Part shown: positions 1-5,061 of the stretch, piece after piece
Numbering within the stretch: the stretch's first letter is position 1
Layout of the letters: every line of letters begins with the position of its first letter
NCBI GenBank assembly: GCA_964599655.1
Contig: CAZRGV010000186.1
Coordinates: forward strand, 1-10,012
DNA: 10,012 nt
Direction: 5' to 3'
Source of the DNA: CAZRGV01 sp964599655
Lineage (GTDB): Bacteria > Planctomycetota > Planctomycetia > Isosphaerales > Isosphaeraceae
The notes under the pieces: model-generated
What the model was told of the DNA's origin: nothing
What the model saw: the letters and a program-made list of their open reading frames with translations, nothing else
Database searches by the model: none
Made by a program: the position numbers and the translations under genes

Positions 1-196
1 TGGACCTGATCGTCGAATTGCGAACTCGTGCGATCGGCGAACGCGTCGGGAACATGGCCCCAACGCCAGCAGGCCGGGCGGCGGGCCTCCCTGCCGTTCG
101 CTCTCGTGAACGGCCTCGGAGGATTCCAGGGCGTCGATCCTTGCTTGGACTTTTCGAGCTCTTGATGGTGCCGGGAAGGAGCCGGCCTGCCTTCTC

Positions 197-238
197 CACA
201 CCCTGGGCTCCGTCAGACGCAATGGCGCCCGGGGTGTG
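197..238. terminator. 3' hairpin downstream of the REC-GGDEF gene
   Basis: Two 12-base arms (197-208 CACACCCTGGGC and 227-238 GCCCGGGGTGTG) pair along their full length with a single G-T wobble, around an 18-base loop. The hairpin lies 37 bases beyond the stop codon of the minus-strand REC-GGDEF gene, where a transcription terminator or mRNA 3' stabiliser would be expected. No T-tract follows the stem on either strand, so it is not a classical intrinsic terminator. It could act with Rho, as an RNA-stability element, or be fortuitous in GC-rich DNA. Confidence 0.35.
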
Positions 239-274
239 CGGGACGTCGCCTGAGCGATTCTCGCCGCGTCCGGG

Positions 275-1471
275 TCAGATCGGCGAGGGCCTGGGAGCGT
301 TGGAGTTGGAGACTTGGTCGTCGAAATGAAGGACGCGGTTGCGGCCGAGTCGCTTGGAGCGGTACAGGGCCTGATCGGCCTGCTCGATCAAGGCGGTGGA
401 ATCCTGCCCGGCCGGCCAAGCCGTGGCGAGTCCCACGCTGATCGTGATCGGTCGCACGGGCCAGGGTTGGCTCTCGACGATCGTGCGCAGCCGCTCGGCC
501 AGAACCTGGGCCGGCTCCTTGTCGGTGTCGGGAAGCAGGAGCACGAACTCCTCACCGCCGTAACGGGCGATCACGTCCTGGCGGCGCACATTTTCTCGCA
601 GGAGGTTCGAGACCTGTCGAAGCACCTCGTCACCGGCGGCATGACCGTGGGCATCGTTGAACTGCTTGAACCGATCGACGTCGATCATGGCAACCGAAAT
701 CGGATAGCCTTGACGGGCCGCCTGCGAGAGGTGTGACTCCAGTAATTCGAAGAAGTGGCGGCGGTTGCTCAATCCCGTAAGGCCGTCGGTCAAGGCAAGT
801 TCGAGCAATCGTTCATTCTGTCGCTGGAGCTCGGCGGCGAGTCGCTCGGCCTGTCTGGATCGCTCAAGAATGTCTTCTTGCATTCCCAGGATTCGGCGCG
901 CGATTTCGACGCGGGCCGCGAGCTCACGGGCATCGATCGGTTTAATCAGGAAGTCGTCGGCGCCGGCTCGAAGGGCCTCGAGGCGGTCTTCGTGGCCGTC
1001 ACGCGTTGTCAACAAGACAACATAGGTGTAGGGTCTGCCTTTCAACGAGCGTATCCGATCACAAAGCGCGAGTCCGTCGAGCCCTGGCATGGACCAGTCG
1101 GTAATGACCAAACGAATGTTTTGGTTTGTAAGAATTGCGTTCCATGCATGAATTCCGTCGATCGCGTTCAGGACGGTGTGGCTCATTCCCTCGAGAAGCC
1201 GGCGGAGCAACCGGGCCGTTGTGACATCGTGATCGGCGACGAGCACGGCGAGTTCCCGGCTTCCGGGCGCGGTGGTGCTGGGGGCGTGCATGGTCGCGGT
1301 CCGCGGTTTCGGGAGCGCCGGTTCCTGGTTGTGGCGGGGATGTTCCGGATCGATTGGTGTTTCCGAATTCGACTCTCGGCTTGAATCCGACGTGGGGCGT
1401 GGCGTGGAACTCGGAAGCGTCACCGAGTCGTTGTGCGTGAGTGCGGCCAGGGAATGTGTCGGGTTTCGCAA
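275..1471 (-). CDS. Response regulator with GGDEF domain (probable diguanylate cyclase)
   Basis: A 398-residue cytoplasmic two-domain signalling protein. A REC domain occupies about residues 72-195: an acidic pair near D80/D82, phospho-acceptor D125 in the ITDWSMPG motif, T155/T156 after the fourth strand, and K177 in the IKP motif. A helical linker (about 196-228) leads to a GGDEF domain (about 229-385) with the LTDGLTGLSNRR entry motif, the MIDVDRFKQFND metal-binding loop, and the active-site signature GGEEF at 305-309. The product-inhibition I-site RxxD is present (R296, D299), exactly five residues before GGEEF. By family knowledge this makes c-di-GMP from two GTP under phosphorylation control; activity is inferred. 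The start is a TTG preceded by GGAGGG at good spacing. It adds a 60-residue Ser/Thr/Pro-rich polar tail before REC. The alternative ATG at 1291 (338 residues) has no clear ribosome-binding site. No histidine kinase gene is visible nearby. Confidence 0.93.
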   Translation of the reverse strand: MRNPTHSLAALTHNDSVTLPSSTPRPTSDSSRESNSETPIDPEHPRHNQEPALPKPRTATMHAPSTTAPGSRELAVLVADHDVTTARLLRRLLEGMSHTVLNAIDGIHAWNAILTNQNIRLVITDWSMPGLDGLALCDRIRSLKGRPYTYVVLLTTRDGHEDRLEALRAGADDFLIKPIDARELAARVEIARRILGMQEDILERSRQAERLAAELQRQNERLLELALTDGLTGLSNRRHFFELLESHLSQAARQGYPISVAMIDVDRFKQFNDAHGHAAGDEVLRQVSNLLRENVRRQDVIARYGGEEFVLLLPDTDKEPAQVLAERLRTIVESQPWPVRPITISVGLATAWPAGQDSTALIEQADQALYRSKRLGRNRVLHFDDQVSNSNAPRPSPI

Positions 1472-1694
1472 AAGGACCCTCCGCGTCTTCGGGTGAATGG
1501 GTCACCGCCTCGCCTGTCGAGCGGACTGGTTCTACAGGGAGCGCGGAAGGTCGCGGCCGCGCGACCCGATCGCGACGACCGAGACGGTTCAGGGCGGATG
1601 TTGATGTTGCCGACGACTCGAGCTCGTGCCGTCGGTTGAGCCGAGGAACCGGCTTCTCGTAGTGAACTTACAAACTATCCGAGAACTCGACGTA

Positions 1695-2545
1695 TCACGT
1701 TGCCCCTAAACGATGAAGTCGTCTATACCAGAGCAACGAGCAGGCCAGCTGGATGAGCCCCAGGTAGTTCTCCGACTTCTTGTCATACCGCACGAGAATC
1801 GCCCGGCACCGATTCAGCCAGGAGATCGTCCGCTCCACCACCCACCGCCTCGGCTTGCGGCGGCCCGGCCGCCGCTTCGCCCGACGGTCCTCGCCGACCG
1901 GGCGGATGTGGCCGACGTATCCCCGCTCCTCGACGACCCCATGACTCGCCTCGTTGTCGTAGCCCCGGTCCAGGCACAGGTGCTGCTCAACCTCCTGCGG
2001 GTCGGGCCGCCCCACCACGATCGCCTCGATCGTCGCCTCCAGCAGCTTGTGGTCGTTGACGTTCGCCCCGGCGACCACGACCCCGAGCGGGCCGCCTCGC
2101 TCGTCGACGATCAGGCTCCGCTTGGTGCCGTCCTTGCCCCGATCGGTCGGGTTGGGGCCGACGTCATCCCCCCAAAACGGGCCTTGCCCAGGGCCCCGTC
2201 CGCCGCCTGCCACTTCCATTCGACGCCTTGCAGTTCGTCGCATTCGGCCAGCAGCGCCGCCCAGATCCTCTCGAAGATGCCGCCCTCGGCCCACCGCTGG
2301 AACCAACCGTGGACGGTGCTCTTGGGGCCGAAGCGGCGGGGCAGTTGGTCCCACTGGCAGCCGGTACGCATGCGGAAGATGATGCCGTTGAGGACCTGCC
2401 GCCAGTTCGCCGGTCGCCGGCCGGTAGGCTTCTTGGGCCAGAACTCCCGCAGGATCGGCTCGATCCGCTGCCACAGCGCATCGGGGACCTCCCAGATCGT
2501 CCCGAGCGGCTTGCGGGGCTTGCGACGACGCTTGGTGCGGGCCAT
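1695..2545 (-). CDS. IS5-family DDE transposase, two frames joined by predicted -1 frameshift
   Basis: Frame A runs from an ATG at 2545 (GGAG eight bases upstream) to a stop at 2111-2113, giving 144 residues. Frame B continues to the stop at 1695-1697. A -1 shift at the T4G6 run (2168-2177) fuses A residues 1-126 to the B frame, giving a protein of about 283 residues, normal for this family. The N-terminal region holds the DUF4096-like segment with GCQWDQLPRRFGPKSTVHGW. The first catalytic Asp is in WQAADGALGKA (D116 of frame A). The second Asp (LCLDRGYD) and the Glu (RWVVERTISWLNRCR) lie only in frame B. Neither frame alone therefore encodes a full DDE triad. The transposase catalyses cut-and-paste movement of its own element by recognising the inverted repeats. 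If the frame change is a mutation and not programmed shifting, the element is dead. Confidence 0.9.
2168..2177 (-). promoter_or_regulatory. Candidate programmed frameshift site in the transposase gene
   Basis: On the coding (minus) strand the run reads TTTTGGGGGG. Frame A reads it as TTT GGG GGG; a slip of one base backwards gives the frame that encodes the rest of the transposase. It lies just after the first catalytic Asp and inside the overlap of the two frames, where programmed frameshifting is known in several IS families. I did not find a convincing stimulatory stem-loop directly after it. Confidence 0.55.
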
Positions 2546-2637
2546 CGCTGCGGCTCCTGGGGTCGATCGTCGTGCGGTTTCCAGGTGTTATAACCCCATG
2601 CCCCTACAGGTAGTAAAGGTCGTTCTCGGATAATTTC

Positions 2638-2853
2638 TTAGGTTAGATTTGACTCGCAGTCGACTGAGGAGGCGAAGGAGAGCTTGGAATATCTTGGACG
2701 ATGCTCAATCGAATGGTTCAAGAAAGTTAAAAGAAAGCGCGCTCGCGGCCGGGCACCGATTTCTCNNNNNNNNNNNNNNNNNACCGCGAGCGAATACCTC
2801 GCAAGGATTTGCGTCGAACGGATACGGATGTGGGAAGCGCTCCGTGGATGGGC
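2638..2853. other. Intergenic stretch with a 17-N gap
   Basis: This lies between the right end of the insertion sequence and the stop codon of the Mur-like gene. The first 125 bases are visibly more A/T-rich than the surroundings and contain a 10-base palindrome CAGTCGACTG. N bases fill 2766-2782. A weak possibility is a short reading frame starting with TTG at 2684 behind AAGGAG and running into the gap, but it matches no family I know and I do not call it a gene. No terminator with a T-tract was seen for the minus-strand gene that ends at 2854. Confidence 0.6.
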
Positions 2854-4368
2854 TCAAGCCGAGCGGCGATGAGCGCGGCTTGGCCGTCGTTGGAGCCAGG
2901 GGGCGGGGAAGGCGGCGTCGTCCAGCCGGGACGGGCGGTCGATGCGAACCGGGAGTGGGGGTCGAGCCTGACAGGCCAGGAGCACAACATCGCCTGGGCT
3001 CGCGAGGGAGAGCGTCGCCTCCATGGCCCGAGCGCGGTCGAGTTCAACGCGGACGCGGCCAGGTCGTCGGAAGTGGCTCAGCAACGTGTCGACGATCGGG
3101 TCGGGATCGCCTCGGAAGGACTCGTCGAGGCTGACCACGATTTGGTCGGCCCCCCGCTCGGCGGCTTGGGCGAGCCCGGACAGATGCGACGGTTCGCCGT
3201 CGATGCTGAGCAGGCAGTGGATCCGCGCGAAGCCGGACTGTCGCAGCGCGCTCAAGGCGTCGGCGAGTTCCCTGCCGGTTCGGGCCTGGTCGATCCGGCA
3301 ATCGATGCGAGACTCGGGATCTGGAACCCAAGGCTCGAGGCGTCCGGGAAGCCTGGAGACCGACTCGAGGCCCGCCACGACGGCATCGAGCGCAATTCCT
3401 CGTGACCAGGCGGCCGCGGCCGCGGCGGTCGCTTCGAGGACGGCGGAACGCCCGAGCGGTTTCAGGCGAATCGTGGCTTCTCGGTCGAAACCTCGCAGGC
3501 GGAAGGTTGAGCCGGAGACATCGAGTTGGTCGATCACAGCGGTTACATCGGCTGGGTGATCCAGCCCGAACGAGACGCGGCGGGCCTCCAGATTCACCGC
3601 TCCCAGCCGTTCGATCTCTGGATCGTCGGCGTTGACGATCGCGTCTCCACCGGGCTGGATCGTTCGGAACAGCCGGCTTCGGGCTCGTCTGGATTCCAGG
3701 CGTTGTCGTTCGTCGAGGTCCTGGGAGTCGCCACGGACGCCGATGGCCTGGGCCAGCGTCAGGCCGTCGGCCTCGCGTCGAGCCAGGGCCTCGTCGGCGA
3801 AGGCGAGGAGGCCGGCATCGCAACGGCGCTCGACCATGGCGGCGAGCATGTCGGCCAGTTCGGGAGGGTTGGGAAACGTGGGCCGGGGAGGATACCAGGT
3901 GGCACCATCCGACCATCCCGCCGAGCTGACCAGGCCGATCCGAGAATCGGTCTTCTGGAGGATGGCGCGGAGGAAGAGGCTTGTGCCGGTTTTGCCTGAA
4001 GCGCCTGAGACTCCGATCAAAGGGATGGATTCGGAGGGGAACCCCGCCAGGGCCTGGCACAGGCGCGCCAGGGCTTGTCGGGTATTGGGGACAATTACCT
4101 GGAGCCGGCCGGCCTCCGGACAAGGGCGCTCGACGATCACCGCCACGGCGCCTCGTTCCAGGGCGAGGCCAACGAAGTCGTGGCCGTCGTGTCTTCGGCC
4201 TCGGAGTGCGACGAAGACCTGCCCTGGGTCGAGCCGCCGGCTATCGGCCGAGCAACCGGAGACGCGAAGATCGCTCAGACCCGAGAAGCGCGCGTCGGGA
4301 AGCAATCGACGAAGGCTGACCGAGGGAATGCCTCGCTGGGCGGAACGGTCGACGAACCAGCGTGCCAT
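2854..4368 (-). CDS. Mur-ligase-fold protein, MurE-like, catalytic residues degenerate
   Basis: A 504-residue cytoplasmic protein with the three-domain layout of MurE, the ligase that adds the third amino acid to UDP-MurNAc-dipeptide. The N-terminal substrate domain is well kept (ADSRRLDPGQVFVALRG near 41-57, then DGHDFVGLALERGAVAV). The P-loop GVSGASGKT is at 119-127, NADDP at 246-250 and GRLE at 342-345. The other signatures are changed. The EvSSH motif reads AFADE (189-193), and the TNxxxDHLD motif has lost its His (D217). The carbamylated Lys is an Arg (R230) and the HTP motif is RTG. The DNPR substrate motif reads DESF (415-418), and AGKGHE reads ACQARP (465-470). ATP binding is plausible but ligation is doubtful. 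The ATG at 4368 has AAGGAGG upstream at about nine bases; the frame stays open to 4710, but that part overlaps the DUF1003 remnant and shows no homology. The true murE is presumably elsewhere in the genome. Confidence 0.85.
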   Translation of the reverse strand: MARWFVDRSAQRGIPSVSLRRLLPDARFSGLSDLRVSGCSADSRRLDPGQVFVALRGRRHDGHDFVGLALERGAVAVIVERPCPEAGRLQVIVPNTRQALARLCQALAGFPSESIPLIGVSGASGKTGTSLFLRAILQKTDSRIGLVSSAGWSDGATWYPPRPTFPNPPELADMLAAMVERRCDAGLLAFADEALARREADGLTLAQAIGVRGDSQDLDERQRLESRRARSRLFRTIQPGGDAIVNADDPEIERLGAVNLEARRVSFGLDHPADVTAVIDQLDVSGSTFRLRGFDREATIRLKPLGRSAVLEATAAAAAAWSRGIALDAVVAGLESVSRLPGRLEPWVPDPESRIDCRIDQARTGRELADALSALRQSGFARIHCLLSIDGEPSHLSGLAQAAERGADQIVVSLDESFRGDPDPIVDTLLSHFRRPGRVRVELDRARAMEATLSLASPGDVVLLACQARPPLPVRIDRPSRLDDAAFPAPWLQRRPSRAHRRSA

Positions 4369-4483
4369 CGGCTCTTGCCTCCTTGCCGGCCTTGGGATGG
4401 GTCGACTGGAGAGGCCCTCCCGCGTCATGCGTCGGGCCCCGCTCCAGCCCTCGGTCGTCGGGCCAATTTCGAGGGCGGGCGGC

Positions 4484-4512
4484 ATTCTTGGCCAAGGCTC
4501 GAAAAAAAACAA
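4484..4512 (-). promoter_or_regulatory. Candidate promoter for the Mur-like gene
   Basis: On the minus strand TTGTTT (4507-4512) and AAGAAT (4484-4489) are separated by 17 bases, resembling -35 and -10 boxes of a housekeeping sigma factor. The boxes lie about 115 bases upstream of the ATG. A 10-base palindrome CTTGGCCAAG (4487-4496) overlaps the -10 box and spacer and could be an operator. The A8 tract at 4502-4509 supplies AT-rich DNA at the -35 region. This is motif matching only. Confidence 0.3.
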
Positions 4513-4530
4513 TGCCAGAGTCCGCCATCG

Positions 4531-4950
4531 GACCGATACCAACACATTGATCAACGCTGGATGTTGATCCTGAGTTTCACCGACGCGCTCTTGGCCTGGA
4601 TCGCGATGAACTCCAGCCTCTGGTTCCAGCGGTCCAATGATCCGGCCCCGTACATCCTGCACAACCTGAGTCTCTCCCGCCTCGCCCGTTATCCAGGCCC
4701 CGAGCATCATGACGAGTCAGAACCGTCAGGAGGCCAAGGACCGCCTTCGCGGCGAGTATGACGACCGTGTCAACCTCAAGGCCGAGCTGGAATTTGCAAC
4801 CTCAATGCCAAGAGGGACTTGCTCCTGACTCACCCGTGGCGGCGACGGCTCGAAATCCAGCGGAACCCGATGGAGTTGATGAACGAACGGAACCGAGGTC
4901 GGTGGTCGGAAGGCTCCGAGTCTTCGGCAAGCCTTGACCCGAGCGATTGA
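4531..4950 (+). pseudogene. DUF1003-family membrane protein remnant, two frameshifts
   Basis: Three consecutive segments in alternating frames together match the C-terminal part of DUF1003 proteins. The first (4531 to about 4684) gives a DR...W...ILSF start, the membrane stretch LLAWIAMNSSLW and NDPAPYILHNLSLS, matching the family's DPYPFILLNLVLS. An extra C in the CCC run at 4685-4687 moves the frame. The second (4688 to about 4795) reads VIQAPSIMTSQNRQEAKDRL then VNLKAELE, the family hallmark. One base is missing near 4796-4797. The third (4798-4950) reads NLNAKRDLLLTHPWRRRLEI and ends at TGA. The shifts cancel, but without correction translation stops at 4759-4761. Substitutions in the membrane segment and the lack of a clear N-terminal part suggest real decay, though assembly errors could explain the indels. 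DUF1003 function is unknown. The gene faces away from the Mur-like gene. Confidence 0.82.
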
Positions 4951-4985
4951 CGTTTCGACCGTCGCCTGGCGGCGAGCTTCACCTG

Positions 4986-5028
4986 AAAACGCGAATCGGC
5001 CCATTCCGCGAGGGAGTGGGCCGATTCG
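4986..5028 (-). terminator. Intrinsic terminator of the DUF1549/DUF1553 gene
   Basis: Perfect 12-base arms (4992-5003 CGAATCGGCCCA and 5017-5028 TGGGCCGATTCG) extend inward by four more pairs to a five-base loop. On the minus strand the stem is followed by CGTTTTC (A-run at 4986-4989 on the plus strand). It begins 34 bases past the stop codon of the large minus-strand gene. It also lies 41 bases beyond the stop of the convergent DUF1003 remnant, so it may once have served both directions, although the plus strand lacks a T-tract. Confidence 0.75.
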
Positions 5029-5061
5029 ACGTGTTCATCCGGTTGGGATTCCCGGGCCGGC

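Larger units (their letters stand above)
1671..2637 (-). mobile_element. IS5-family insertion sequence, complete (about 967 bp)
   Basis: The element carries one frameshifted transposase gene and is bounded by imperfect terminal inverted repeats. The left end, 1671-1686, reads CAAACTATCCGAGAAC. The reverse complement of the right end, 2622-2637, reads GAAATTATCCGAGAAC, so 14 of 16 bases match and the inner 11 are identical. TTA flanks both ends directly (1668-1670 and 2638-2640), consistent with the 3-bp TNA target duplication known in part of the IS5 family. Size, termini and transposase motifs point to the IS427-like branch, but the subgroup is inferred by eye. The element sits between the start of the REC-GGDEF gene and the 3' end of the Mur-like gene, and interrupts no recognisable reading frame. 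Its intact ends and lack of internal stops apart from the frame change suggest a fairly recent insertion. Confidence 0.85.

Noticed and set aside
90..120. Small inverted repeat GCCGTTC/GAACGGC near the left edge
   Set aside because: A seven-base stem with no T-tract is common by chance in GC-rich DNA and has no gene end beside it.
18..329. Plus-strand open frame at the window start, open to the left edge
   Set aside because: It overlaps the end of the REC-GGDEF gene, is Arg/Pro-rich as expected for an antisense GC-rich frame, and shows no recognisable motif or clear ribosome-binding site.
1713..2633. Long plus-strand open frame of 306 codons across the insertion sequence
   Set aside because: It is antisense to the transposase, which has clear family motifs; long antisense frames are expected at this GC content.
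2684..2765. Short open frame starting with TTG behind AAGGAG
   Set aside because: It runs into the N gap after 27 codons and resembles no known family, so it cannot be supported.
4369..4710. N-terminal extension of the Mur-like protein to an upstream start at 4710
   Set aside because: The ATG at 4368 has a strong AAGGAGG, the extension shows no Mur homology, and it is antisense to the DUF1003 remnant.
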